Shown one piece after another: positions 11,032-20,085 of a stretch of 64,000 nt of DNA. The stretch is from Xanthomonas vasicola (GTDB lineage: Bacteria > Pseudomonadota > Gammaproteobacteria > Xanthomonadales > Xanthomonadaceae): assembly GCF_000772705.2 (NCBI RefSeq), contig NZ_JSBW02000042.1:59530-123529 (forward strand). Direction: 5' to 3'. Under the pieces are notes generated by a model. The model was not told where the DNA came from and did not search any database. It saw only the letters and a program-made list of their open reading frames with translations. Position numbers and translations under genes: made by a program. The first letter of the stretch is position 1; every line of letters starts with the position of its first letter.

Positions 11032-11508
11032 CTATTGGCCGCCAGCAAAATTCCATTGCCGCCAGGCTTCGAACACCATCACTGCAACGGTGTTGGACAG
11101 ATTGAGGCTGCGGTTGTCCGGGCGCATCGGCAGACGGAGCCGGTGCTGCGGTGGAATCGACTCCAGCACCTCAGTCGGCAGGCCGCGGGTTTCCGGGCCG
11201 AACAAAAACGCATCGCCATCGGAGAACTGCGGTGTGTCGTAGCGCACCGTGCTGCGGGTGCTCAATGCAAACACGCGCTTGGGCGCGATGGCGGCCAGGG
11301 CACTGGGTAAATCGGCATGCACCTTGAGCGGTGCGTATTCGTGATAGTCCAGACCGGCGCGCTTGAGCTGCTTGTCGCTGAGGTCGAAGCCGAGCGGCTC
11401 GATCAGGTGCAGGCGCGCGCCGGTATTGGCGCACAAACGAATCACATTGCCCGTGTTGGGCGGAATTTCGGGCTGAAACAGAATGACATCGAGGACAGGT
11501 GCTGACAT
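11032..11508 (-). CDS. trmL: tRNA (cytidine/uridine-34 2'-O) methyltransferase
   Basis: This 158-residue SPOUT-class enzyme 2'-O-methylates the wobble base of tRNA-Leu isoacceptors. Characteristic elements are LFQPEIPPNTGNVIRLCANTG at the N-terminus, FLFGPETRGLP in the middle, and the knot motif RPDNRSLNLSNTVAVMVFEAWRQ at the C-terminus. The length is standard for TrmL. It is monocistronic on the minus strand as far as can be seen. Confidence 0.95.
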   Translation of the reverse strand: MSAPVLDVILFQPEIPPNTGNVIRLCANTGARLHLIEPLGFDLSDKQLKRAGLDYHEYAPLKVHADLPSALAAIAPKRVFALSTRSTVRYDTPQFSDGDAFLFGPETRGLPTEVLESIPPQHRLRLPMRPDNRSLNLSNTVAVMVFEAWRQWNFAGGQ

Positions 11509-11534
11509 GCGCGCAAGTGTAGCTGCGCGCGTGC

Positions 11535-11996
11535 TTAAAGGCTGATGGCGGCGTTGACCAGCGCTTGCAGCTCGGCCGGCGAGGGCTGCAGCTTGGGCGC
11601 CGGCAGGTTGACGATGACCTGGCCCATCAGCGCACCGATGGCGCCAGCTGCCTGGCCGGTGGCGGTCTGCGCGCTGGCGGCGGCGCTATGCACCACCAGC
11701 GCGGCGCGCTGTTCGGCCGAAGGACGCACCTGCACCGCAGCCAGGGTGACGATGCGCGGGCCGGCCTGTTCGGTAGCCAGCGCCGCCAGCTGTTCAGCCG
11801 ACGGACGCACCTGCACGGCGGCCAGGGTGCGGATGTCGCTGTTGCGTTCCAGCGTCTGCTGGGCGATCTGGTCGGCGGCCGGGCGAACCTGCACGGTCTC
11901 CAGCGTGGTCAGGCTGGCGGCCTGGGCAAAACCGGCAAGGGTGGCGCCGGCGAACAGGGCGGCGGAGAGGGCGATGCGCAGGGTCTGGGTCTTCAT
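11535..11996 (-). CDS. Exported protein with three VQVRP repeats
   Basis: The product is 153 residues with a signal peptide (MKTQTLRIALSAALFAGATLAGFAQA). The mature part has three tandem units of about 25 residues beginning TLETVQVRPAADQ, TLAAVQVRPSAEQ and TLAAVQVRPSAEQ, then a less regular Ala/Pro-rich tail. The arms of the repeats are clear in the DNA as well. I do not recognise the family. Similar short VRP-type repeats occur in small xanthomonad secreted proteins, but no function can be given. Confidence 0.75.
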   Translation of the reverse strand: MKTQTLRIALSAALFAGATLAGFAQAASLTTLETVQVRPAADQIAQQTLERNSDIRTLAAVQVRPSAEQLAALATEQAGPRIVTLAAVQVRPSAEQRAALVVHSAAASAQTATGQAAGAIGALMGQVIVNLPAPKLQPSPAELQALVNAAISL

Positions 11997-12382
11997 GGCG
12001 AGGTCTCTTGGTGTTGTTAGTCAGTGGTGTGGTAGTAATGTAGTACACCGTTTAGGTATGCACAAGAACTTTTGCCTTGCTCTTTATTCTGTTCAGCTGA
12101 AAGTCAGTTTAAGGTGGAGCCGGTGCTTGCCAGATACATCAGAGCAAACGGGGTGCCAACTGGAGGCCATTGTTTTTAAAAGTTTTTTTGATGCGTAGAA
12201 CTGTCCGCGTCCGGACGCCCGGACGCGCTGCAGGACGGCGGACAGCACGGCCAAACGGGTTTTCTCGTGCAAGACAAGGCAGTTTGGTGCGCTGAATGGG
12301 TGGATTGCGGGTACCACCGCGCGGCAGATCGTCGGCAGGCAACTGCGGCACAATCCGGTTTTCCCCACAGGTGTGATGACTT
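11997..12382. other. Intergenic region with one strong hairpin
   Basis: This 386-bp region lies between divergent genes. An 8-bp perfect stem (GCGTCCGG / CCGGACGC, 12207-12226, ACGC loop) is present without an adjacent T run in the right place for a terminator. An AT-rich stretch (about 12170-12190) may belong to a promoter. No gene is seen. Confidence 0.6.
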
Positions 12383-12703
12383 ATGCGCGTGCTGATGCTG
12401 TCTGTTCTGGTTGCCACCACCACCGCGGCCTGCACCTGGGTGCCGATCGAACAGAGCGGTAAAAGCGTGCAGGTACTGCCCGCAGGCCCTGTGCCAGCGG
12501 GATGTCAGCAGCAGGGCGAAGTGGTGGTGACGGTCAAGAGCAAGGTCGGTTTCTACAACCGCAATCCGCTGCGCGTGCAGGAAGAGCTGGAAACCCTGGC
12601 GCGCAATGAGGCGCCCGGCGCCAATGCCAATGCGGTGCAGGCGCAAGGCCAGCCGGCCGATGGCAGCCAGCGTTTCAACGCCTTCCGCTGCCCGCCGCGC
12701 TGA
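12383..12703 (+). CDS. Small DUF4156-type lipoprotein
   Basis: The product is 106 residues. The N-terminus MRVLMLSVLVATTTAAC gives a lipobox ending in Cys17, so the protein is likely lipid-anchored. The remainder (GCQQQGEVVVTVKSK ... ELETLARNEAPGANANAV) matches the pattern of DUF4156 outer-membrane lipoproteins, where a conserved LxxxArneA...gAna segment is typical. Function is unknown. Confidence 0.8.
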   Translation: MRVLMLSVLVATTTAACTWVPIEQSGKSVQVLPAGPVPAGCQQQGEVVVTVKSKVGFYNRNPLRVQEELETLARNEAPGANANAVQAQGQPADGSQRFNAFRCPPR

Positions 12704-12804
12704 ACCGTTGGGCTGGGGCGCAGGCTATTCAAATGTAAAGATGCGGTAAAACCAGCCAGCGGCTAGACTAGCGCCCCCTCGCCTGACGCCATGGCGCTAC
12801 TTCG

Positions 12805-13821
12805 ATGCTCTTCCAGAATGTCTCCATCGCGGGACTGGCGCATGTTGATGCGCCGCACACGCTGACTTCCAAGGAAATCAACGAACGCCTGCAACCGACC
12901 TACGACCGTCTCGGGATCAAGACCGATGTGTTGGGCGACGTTGCGGGTATCCATGCACGGCGTTTGTGGGACCAGGATGTCCAGGCATCGGACGCCGCCA
13001 CCCAGGCCGCGCGCAAGGCGCTGATCGATGCCGGGATCGGCATCGAGAAGATCGGCCTGCTGGTCAACACCTCGGTGAGCCGTGATTACCTGGAGCCGTC
13101 TACGGCGTCCATCGTGTCCGGCAACCTGGGCGTGGGCGACCACTGCGTCACCTTCGACGTGGCCAACGCCTGCCTTGCCTTCATCAACGGCATGGACATC
13201 GCCGCGCGCATGCTCGAGCGCGGCGAGATCGACTATGCGTTGGTCGTGGACGGCGAGACCGCCAACCTGGTCTATGAAAAGACCCTTGAGCGCATGACCT
13301 CGCCAGACGTCACTGAGGAGGAGTTCCGCAACGAACTTGCCGCGCTGACGCTGGGTTGCGGTGCAGCAGCCATGGTGATGGCGCGTACCGAACTGGTGCC
13401 CGACGCGCCGCGCTACAAGGGCGGCGTGACCCGCTCGGCCACCGAGTGGAACAAGCTGTGCCGGGGCAACCTGGACCGCATGGTCACTGACACCCGGCTG
13501 CTGCTGATCGAAGGCATCAAGCTGGCGCAGAAGACCTTCCTGGCTGCGCGCCAGGTGCTGGGCTGGGCGGTGGACGAACTGGACCAGTTCGTCATCCACC
13601 AGGTCAGCCGCCCGCACACCGCCGCCTTCGTGAAGTCGTTCGGCATCGACCCGGCCAAGGTCATGACCATCTTCGGCGAGCACGGCAACATCGGCCCGGC
13701 CTCGGTGCCGATCGTGCTGAGCAAGCTCAAAGAACTGGGCCGCCTGAAGAAGGGCGACCGGATCGCGCTGCTGGGCATCGGCTCGGGTCTGAATTGCTCG
13801 ATGGCGGAAGTGGTCTGGTGA
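12805..13821 (+). CDS. oleA: OleA, acyl-CoA condensing thiolase-fold enzyme
   Basis: The enzyme (338 aa) joins two fatty acyl-CoAs head to head into a 2-alkyl-3-ketoacid, the first step of long-chain olefin biosynthesis. The sequence is nearly identical to the crystallised X. campestris OleA as I recall it. It retains the catalytic Cys143 (DVANACLAF), Glu117 (SRDYLEPSTAS), His285 (VIHQVSRPH) and Asn315 (GEHGNIGPAS). In this genome oleB does not follow directly: a Fic/Mod/Res cassette of about 5.3 kb lies between them. Confidence 0.97.
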   Translation: MLFQNVSIAGLAHVDAPHTLTSKEINERLQPTYDRLGIKTDVLGDVAGIHARRLWDQDVQASDAATQAARKALIDAGIGIEKIGLLVNTSVSRDYLEPSTASIVSGNLGVGDHCVTFDVANACLAFINGMDIAARMLERGEIDYALVVDGETANLVYEKTLERMTSPDVTEEEFRNELAALTLGCGAAAMVMARTELVPDAPRYKGGVTRSATEWNKLCRGNLDRMVTDTRLLLIEGIKLAQKTFLAARQVLGWAVDELDQFVIHQVSRPHTAAFVKSFGIDPAKVMTIFGEHGNIGPASVPIVLSKLKELGRLKKGDRIALLGIGSGLNCSMAEVVW

Positions 13822-13833
13822 TGAAGTGCGGGA

Positions 13834-13864
13834 CGTGTTAAAAAAAATGGATTTTTAGTACACG
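13834..13864 (+). promoter_or_regulatory. AT-rich palindrome before the Fic gene
   Basis: CGTGT and ACACG arms enclose an A-run and a T-run, giving an imperfect dyad in an otherwise GC-rich area. It sits between the oleA stop and the Fic start. It could be the oleA terminator, or an operator for the winged-helix end of the Fic protein; the sequence alone does not decide. Confidence 0.4.
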
Positions 13865-13891
13865 TTCCAGCATCATGTTCGCTTGAAGAAC

Positions 13892-15055
13892 ATGAGTGAG
13901 GCAGGCATGGAAAGCGTGTCGACGTTTAACCCTGAGCTCCCTTACAACGATCTCCCGCTGCTTCCACCAGCGGGAGATATCGAAACACGGAGCCTTCTCA
14001 AGGCTTGCATCGGTGCACGAACTGCATTGGCCGAGCTGAAGCAGGCAACGGCGTTGCTGCCGAATCCTACGGTGCTGATCAATACCATTCCGATCCTAGA
14101 GGCGCAGGCCAGTTCTGAGATCGAGAACATCGTGACGACGACGGACGAACTGTTCCGATACGCCGAAGATCAGGACAAGGCACAAAAGCCTGCTACCAAG
14201 GAAGCGTTGCGTTACCGCAGTGCGCTCTATGAGGGATTTCAGTCGCTAAAGCAGCGGCCCTTGTGTACCGACACCTCCGTCGTCGTCTGCAGCCGTATCA
14301 AGGCGGTGCAAATGCAGATCCGTCGTGTGCCCGGGACTGCACTAGCGAACGACCAAACCCAGCAGATCATCTACACGCCGCCAGTTGGCGAAACGCTATT
14401 GCGCGACAAACTAGCCAATTGGGAACGCTTCATCCATGAAAACACCGACGTCGATCCATTAATTCGGATGGCTGTCGCGCACTATCAATTTGAAGCGATC
14501 CACCCGTTCACCGATGGCAATGGCCGCACCGGGCGTGTACTGAACTTGCTGATGCTCATTGAGCAAGGCCTGCTTGATATGCCAGTGCTCTATCTCTCTC
14601 GCTACATCATCCGCCACCGCAGCGACTACTATCGCCTGCTGCTGGATGTGACGCGGTATGGACACTGGGCGGAGTGGATTCATTACATGCTGGCCGCGGT
14701 TGCCGAAACCGCTGCATGGACGACGGCAAAGATCCAGGCGATTCGTGGGCTAGAGGCGCAAGCCCGCGACTACATTCGTGACCAAGCTCCCAAGGCATAT
14801 AGCCGAGAGTTGGTAGATGTGATTTTCAACCAGCCATACTGCCGTATCCAAAATGTCGTTGACATGGTGGGGGTCACGCGTCAGACGGCCGCACGTCATC
14901 TTAAGGAGCTTACAGACATAGGCGTGCTGCACGACCAGCGCCAGGGCAAAGAGAAATTATTCCTACACCCGGCGTTCCTTCGTTTGCTATCCAATGATGA
15001 CAACCAGTTGCCCGCCTACCGCATGCCCACACAGATTGTGGAACCGAACACATGA
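13892..15055 (+). CDS. Fic-family protein with inhibitory helix and C-terminal winged helix
   Basis: The product is about 387 residues. The Fic active-site motif HPFTDGNGRTGR (around residue 204) is complete, so nucleotidyl (usually AMP) transfer to protein targets is expected. An N-terminal inhibitory motif of the S-x-x-x-E-N type is present (ASSEIENIVTT), which makes it a self-inhibited class II Fic. The C-terminus (VGVTRQTAARHLKELTDIGVLHDQ) is a winged-helix DNA-binding module. The first ATG is given; a second ATG at 13907 (MESVSTFN) has GAGG nearby and may be the true start. It overlaps the methyltransferase gene by 4 nt. It looks like part of a restriction-modification cassette inserted in the ole cluster. 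Confidence 0.93.
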   Translation: MSEAGMESVSTFNPELPYNDLPLLPPAGDIETRSLLKACIGARTALAELKQATALLPNPTVLINTIPILEAQASSEIENIVTTTDELFRYAEDQDKAQKPATKEALRYRSALYEGFQSLKQRPLCTDTSVVVCSRIKAVQMQIRRVPGTALANDQTQQIIYTPPVGETLLRDKLANWERFIHENTDVDPLIRMAVAHYQFEAIHPFTDGNGRTGRVLNLLMLIEQGLLDMPVLYLSRYIIRHRSDYYRLLLDVTRYGHWAEWIHYMLAAVAETAAWTTAKIQAIRGLEAQARDYIRDQAPKAYSRELVDVIFNQPYCRIQNVVDMVGVTRQTAARHLKELTDIGVLHDQRQGKEKLFLHPAFLRLLSNDDNQLPAYRMPTQIVEPNT

Positions 15056-16683
15056 TCAACAAATATGACCATCTCGACCGCCAGACTTTGATCGGTCTAC
15101 TGCAGCGGCGCGATGCCGAGCGTCAGCTGGGGTTGGTATGGGAGCGCGACGAGATCGAGGCCGACAAAGCGCTCAATGACGATTTTGTCGCGTTGTCATT
15201 GGACGCCGGTTTGAGCCATGGCGAGGCGCCGTGGGACAACCTGATCATCGAAGGCGACAACTACGATGCATTGCGTGCGCTGCGCATGACGCATAAAGGC
15301 GCGATCCGCTGCATTTATATCGACCCGCCCTACAACACAGGTAATAAGGACTTCGTCTACAACGACCGTTTCGTCGACAAGACTCACCGCTTCCGCCACT
15401 CGCTGTGGCTGGAGTTCATGTATCGGCGCCTTCAGCTGGCGAAGGAGTTGCTGGCCGATGATGGGGTTATTTTTGTCAGTATTGATGATAACGAGGTTTT
15501 TCGCCTTGGGATGTTGATGGATCGTGTTTTTGGCGAGAATAACTTTATTGCAAACGTCATTTGGCAAAAAGTTTTTTCTCCCAAAGGGACGGCACAACAC
15601 TTTTCTGACGATCACGAATACGTGATTATTTACGGGCGCGAAAAAAATAAATGGAGGCCTAACTTACTTGCAAGAACGGCTGCTCAGGATCGCGCATATA
15701 AAAACCTTGACGATGATCCGCGAGGCCTTTGGACTTCAGGAGATCTTTCGGCTAGGAACTACTATTCTAAGGGGGTTTATTCAATTGTCGGCCCAACCGG
15801 CCGGGTAATCGCAGGCCCGCCTGCAGGGATGTATTGGCGCTTCTCGGAAGAAAGATTCAAGGAATTGGATGCGGATAATCGTATCTGGTGGGGCAAGAGT
15901 GGCGATAATATGCCTCGACTCAAGCGATTTCTATCAGATGTCCAGAAAGGTACGGTTCCACAAACACTTTGGACTTACGGCGAAGTCGGCCATACGCAAG
16001 ATGCGAAGAAGCAGCTACTTGACGTCCTAAATTTTGACTCTTCGAACGATGTTTTCTCGACCCCCAAGCCCATTCAATTGATAGAGCGGATACTACGCAT
16101 CGCCAGCAAGCCGGGTGACACCGTCCTCGATTTTTTTGCAGGCTCGGGCACATTTGCTCAGGCAGTTGCCAAGCTAAATTTTGAAGACGGCGGAAAACGC
16201 AAGTTCATCTTGGTCAGTAGCACCGAAGCCACCGAGGATGCGCCTGACAAAAACCTCTGCCGCGATGTTTGCGCCGAGCGCGTGCGCCGTGTGCTGGGTG
16301 GCTACACCAATACCAAAGGTCAACCAGTTGAGGGTCTGGGGGGCGGCTTCGCCTACTTGCGTACCCGCCGTATCCCGAAGCATCGATTGGCACTGAAGCT
16401 GGACCACGCGGAGGTATGGCACGCGCTCCAACTATTGCATAGCCGACCGTTGTCCCACTGGCCTGGCGGCGGGTTTGCCAGCGATGGCGAACTGGCCTAT
16501 TTGGCGGATTTCCAGGACGCACATGTAGAGCAGTTATATAAGTGGTTGCGGACCCGCACAGCTGCACTCGCTGTTGTCTACACCTGGTCGACGGAACGGT
16601 TGAGCGGATTGCTGGGAGAGCAGGCGGCCGACCTGTCTTTGCTGCCTTTGCCACACCACTTGCGCGCACGTTTCGGACGTTGA
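15052..16683 (+). CDS. mod: Type III restriction-modification DNA methyltransferase (Mod)
   Basis: The product is 543 residues. The catalytic motif DPPYNT (residues 91-96) precedes the AdoMet motif DFFAGSG (from residue 360), the order of beta-group adenine-N6 methyltransferases that includes type III Mod and related enzymes. The intervening target-recognition segment (about 15456-16080) is visibly richer in A and T than both flanks and uses rarer codons (AAA, TTT, ATT). That points to a recombined recognition domain. The start overlaps the Fic stop (ATGA), and the helicase-nuclease gene starts 1 nt after the stop. The target sequence cannot be predicted. Confidence 0.93.
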   Translation: MINKYDHLDRQTLIGLLQRRDAERQLGLVWERDEIEADKALNDDFVALSLDAGLSHGEAPWDNLIIEGDNYDALRALRMTHKGAIRCIYIDPPYNTGNKDFVYNDRFVDKTHRFRHSLWLEFMYRRLQLAKELLADDGVIFVSIDDNEVFRLGMLMDRVFGENNFIANVIWQKVFSPKGTAQHFSDDHEYVIIYGREKNKWRPNLLARTAAQDRAYKNLDDDPRGLWTSGDLSARNYYSKGVYSIVGPTGRVIAGPPAGMYWRFSEERFKELDADNRIWWGKSGDNMPRLKRFLSDVQKGTVPQTLWTYGEVGHTQDAKKQLLDVLNFDSSNDVFSTPKPIQLIERILRIASKPGDTVLDFFAGSGTFAQAVAKLNFEDGGKRKFILVSSTEATEDAPDKNLCRDVCAERVRRVLGGYTNTKGQPVEGLGGGFAYLRTRRIPKHRLALKLDHAEVWHALQLLHSRPLSHWPGGGFASDGELAYLADFQDAHVEQLYKWLRTRTAALAVVYTWSTERLSGLLGEQAADLSLLPLPHHLRARFGR

Positions 16684-16684
16684 T

Positions 16685-19186
16685 ATGCCCATGCCATTGA
16701 AAGAGTTCCAAAACATCATTTGTGACGGCATCGTTGCCCAGTTTGGTGAGGTGCGTGAGCTGTATCGAAAGATTGCCGCTGCCGCACCGGAACGCATTGA
16801 CGAGGCGCGTCGCAAGGACGCTGCAATCGTATTGCAGGCACCGACTGGTGCGGGCAAGACGCGGATGGCGATCGAGGTGATGCGCCGTGTGTCAGTCGAG
16901 GAGCGCGTGTTGTGGTTCTGGTTCGCGCCTTTCACTGGGTTAGTCGAGCAATCGCGCCGAGTCTTGAGCAATGAGGCGCCAGAGCTGGCGCTACTGGACC
17001 TGGATGCGGATCGGCAATTGGATGCCGTGGATGGCGGCGGCGCGTTCGTGGTGACTTGGGCGTCGCTGGCGGCACGCAAGGCCGAGAGTCGGCGCGCGCG
17101 CCAGCGCGGCGATGCCGGCATGTCGATCGATGACGTGATCGCAATGGCGCGGGAGCAAGGCTTGCGCATTGGGTGCGTGGTGGACGAGGCGCATCACGGA
17201 TTTCAGCGTGAGACGCTGGCACGGGCATTCTTCTGCGACGTGCTAAAGCCGGATTACGCATTGTTGATGACTGCCACACCACGCGATGCTGATATGAAGG
17301 CCTTTGAACGCGCGACCGGCTATTTCGTCGGAGAGCCGGCGGACTGGGCCTCCGTCAGCCGTGCCGACGCAGTCGATGCTGGCCTGCTCAAGCGTGGCGT
17401 ACGGATGGTACGTTTTATCGCCCGCGATGGAGATACCGCACAACTGGTGGACTTTGAACATCTTGCGTTGCGTGAGTGCACGCAGATGCATCGGACCATT
17501 CGCAAGAACTTGGCAGATGCCGATATTGCACTGACGCCATTGATGCTGGTGCAGGTGCCTGATGGCAAGGTTGCGCAGGAGGCTGCACGGACGTATCTGG
17601 TGGAGCAGCTGGGATTCGATGCGACCTCAGTACGTGTACATACCGCCGCCGAACCTGACCCGGATCTACTGTCATTGGCGCAAGATCCCACAGTGGAAGT
17701 GCTGATCTTCAAGATGGCCGTGGCGCTGGGGTTCGATGCGCCACGTGCGTTCACTTTGGCAGCCTTGCGCGGTGCGCGCGACGCGGGCTTCGGGGTACAA
17801 GTGATCGGCCGCATCATGCGCCGCCACAACCTGCTACAGGCGCAAACGGATGTGCTGTCCGTTCTGGATCACGGATACGTATTTCTTGCCAATTCCGAAT
17901 CGCAAGAAGGTTTGCTGTTGGCCGGCACTCAGATCAACACGCTCACCACGCAGGCGCCTGAACTCGGGACGCAGACGGTTGTCACCATGATTGGTGATGG
18001 TGCCTCGCTGCAGGTGGTGCGGAGTGGAGAGCCTCTGAGCTTACTAGTATCGCGCGCAGGGGCGCACGTGTTGGACGCCGAAGCCGGTGAAGATGCTTTG
18101 TCCCCGGCGGGCACTACGAATCAGCTAGCTGATGCGCTGGCTGGGACTCCGTTCGCTGGAATGGCGAATGCAACCCAAGCCGCGCTAGAAATGTTTGGAG
18201 GCGAGGGTGCTTGGCCTGCTCGATCTACAAGTGTCGCCGGTGCCTTTGTGTTGTCTCAGGAGAGCATGTATCGGTATCCGCGTCGGCCCGATGCCCCAGA
18301 GCTTTTACGTGGAGAAAAACTGCCCCCTGTGTCAGCTGATTTCGAGGCAGGTCTGGCGGCGCACGTCGATTTCTCACCGGAAGTGCTTGCCGATCGCCTG
18401 CGTGGCAAAGTGCAGGTCCAGCGCTTGGACACAGACCTGTTTGCTGGTCATCGGGTTGCAGAAGATGGAAGCGATCTTTGGGCCAATCTCTCGCCGCAAG
18501 CTGTCGCCGAAAAAGCCGAACAGATCCGCTTGCGGCTTGTAGAAGCCAACGACCGCGAGCTATACCACAGACTATTGGAGCGTTTCGTTCGTGCGATCGA
18601 AGCGTCAGGCGCGGAAGTGCCCGGCGACGAAGAGGTGCAAATGCGCCAATTGGACCTCTTGCTGGTTAGACGCCCTCGCCTGCTGCGAGATGCATTCAAA
18701 AGTCTGCGACAGGGCCAAGTACTCGATGTCGATGTAATACTGCCTGCCGAGTTACTCAGCGATCAATCACTGCGCTCCGCCAATCGCGGGCTTTATGGCG
18801 TTTTTCCGCCTGGTTTGAACCAGGATGAGCTAGCCATTGCAGAACGCCTGGATGCCAGTACCCAAGTGCTATGGTGGCATCGCAATCAACCCAAATCAGG
18901 CCTCGGTCTCTATCGCTGGGATGAGGGCGACGGCTTCTATCCCGATTTCGTTGTGTCTGTCGCAGAGCGTTCCGCCCCAGGTATTGCGCTGCTGGAGGTG
19001 AAAGGCGAGCACTTGTGGGGAAAATCGAGTGAGGTGGACAAGAGTGCAGCGGTCCATCGCGAGTATGGTTCCGTCTTCATGGTCGGTCGTAAGCGCGGCG
19101 AGCATGATTTCTTTTATGTGCGCGAGTTGGGGGGACGACTGCAACGCGCGGGTTCCTTTGATCTGGATCGGATGCGATTTGCATGA
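16685..19186 (+). CDS. res: Type III restriction subunit Res: DEAH helicase with C-terminal nuclease
   Basis: The product is 833 residues. SF2 ATPase motifs are APTGAGKTR (Walker A, about 52-60), VVDEAHHGF (motif II) and MTATPRDAD (motif III). The C-terminus has a PD-(D/E)xK nuclease core: Asp754 in YPDFVV, and Glu771 and Lys773 in LLEVKGE. With the adjacent Mod it forms an apparently complete type III-like restriction system that would cut unmodified incoming DNA. All key residues are present. Its stop codon overlaps the ATG of oleB (ATGA). Confidence 0.9.
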   Translation: MPMPLKEFQNIICDGIVAQFGEVRELYRKIAAAAPERIDEARRKDAAIVLQAPTGAGKTRMAIEVMRRVSVEERVLWFWFAPFTGLVEQSRRVLSNEAPELALLDLDADRQLDAVDGGGAFVVTWASLAARKAESRRARQRGDAGMSIDDVIAMAREQGLRIGCVVDEAHHGFQRETLARAFFCDVLKPDYALLMTATPRDADMKAFERATGYFVGEPADWASVSRADAVDAGLLKRGVRMVRFIARDGDTAQLVDFEHLALRECTQMHRTIRKNLADADIALTPLMLVQVPDGKVAQEAARTYLVEQLGFDATSVRVHTAAEPDPDLLSLAQDPTVEVLIFKMAVALGFDAPRAFTLAALRGARDAGFGVQVIGRIMRRHNLLQAQTDVLSVLDHGYVFLANSESQEGLLLAGTQINTLTTQAPELGTQTVVTMIGDGASLQVVRSGEPLSLLVSRAGAHVLDAEAGEDALSPAGTTNQLADALAGTPFAGMANATQAALEMFGGEGAWPARSTSVAGAFVLSQESMYRYPRRPDAPELLRGEKLPPVSADFEAGLAAHVDFSPEVLADRLRGKVQVQRLDTDLFAGHRVAEDGSDLWANLSPQAVAEKAEQIRLRLVEANDRELYHRLLERFVRAIEASGAEVPGDEEVQMRQLDLLLVRRPRLLRDAFKSLRQGQVLDVDVILPAELLSDQSLRSANRGLYGVFPPGLNQDELAIAERLDASTQVLWWHRNQPKSGLGLYRWDEGDGFYPDFVVSVAERSAPGIALLEVKGEHLWGKSSEVDKSAAVHREYGSVFMVGRKRGEHDFFYVRELGGRLQRAGSFDLDRMRFA

Positions 19187-20085
19187 ACTACCCCGGCTAT
19201 CCCTTTACCCCCAAGCGCCTTGAGGTGCGACCCGGTGTTGCGATGTCGTATCTGGACGAAGGTCCGCGCGATGGCGAGGTGGTTGTGATGCTGCACGGCA
19301 ATCCGTCGTGGAGTTATTTGTGGCGGCATCTGGTGAGCGGCCTGGCCGATCGCTACCGCTGCATCGTGCCCGACCATATCGGCATGGGCCTGTCCGACAA
19401 GCCGGACGATGCGCCCGACGCACAGCCGCGTTACGACTACACGCTGCAATCGCGGGTGGACGATCTGGATACCTTGCTGCGGCATCTGGGCATCACTGGC
19501 CCGGTCACGCTGGCAGTGCACGATTGGGGCGGCATGATCGGGTTCGGTTGGGCGCTGTCGCATCACGCGCAGGTCAAGCGGCTGGTGATCACCAACACCG
19601 CTGCGTTCCCGCTGCCGGCGGAGAAGCCGATGCCGTGGCAGATTGCGATGGGCCGGCACTGGCGGCCGGGCGAGTGGTTTATCCGCATGTTCAATGCGTT
19701 TTCGTCCGGTGCTTCGTGGTTTGGCGTGTCGCGGCGCATGCCGGCTGAGGTGCGTCGCGCGTATGTGGCGCCCTACAACAACTGGCGCAACCGCATTTCC
19801 ACCATCCGCTTCATGCAGGACATTCCGTTGTCGCCCGCCGACAAAGGGTGGCCGTTACTGGAGCGCTCGGCGCAGGCGTTGCCGACGTTCGCCGATCGCC
19901 CGGCCTTCATCGCCTGGGGTCTGCGCGATATCTGTTTCGATAAACACTTTCTGGCCGGCTTTCGCAAAGCACTGCCGCAGGCCGAAGTGACTGCATTCAA
20001 CGATGCCAATCACTACGTGCTGGAAGACAAGCACGAGGTGCTGGTGCCGGCGATTCGCGCATTTTTGGAGCGTAATCCACTCTAG
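19183..20085 (+). CDS. oleB: OleB, beta-lactone decarboxylase (alpha/beta hydrolase)
   Basis: This 300-residue haloalkane-dehalogenase-like hydrolase converts the cis-beta-lactone made by OleC into the olefin and CO2. The nucleophile Asp114 lies in HDWGG, the oxyanion region is HGNPSW, and the catalytic His is in NDANHYVLED. The start MNYPGYPFTPKRLEVRPG is the usual OleB N-terminus. Here the ATG overlaps the stop codon of the restriction gene instead of following oleA, so oleB expression may depend on read-through from the inserted cassette or on an internal promoter. Confidence 0.94.
   Translation: MNYPGYPFTPKRLEVRPGVAMSYLDEGPRDGEVVVMLHGNPSWSYLWRHLVSGLADRYRCIVPDHIGMGLSDKPDDAPDAQPRYDYTLQSRVDDLDTLLRHLGITGPVTLAVHDWGGMIGFGWALSHHAQVKRLVITNTAAFPLPAEKPMPWQIAMGRHWRPGEWFIRMFNAFSSGASWFGVSRRMPAEVRRAYVAPYNNWRNRISTIRFMQDIPLSPADKGWPLLERSAQALPTFADRPAFIAWGLRDICFDKHFLAGFRKALPQAEVTAFNDANHYVLEDKHEVLVPAIRAFLERNPL

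Noticed and set aside
12207..12226. Perfect 8-bp hairpin as an intrinsic terminator
   Set aside because: No T run in the right position on either strand and no gene ending nearby.
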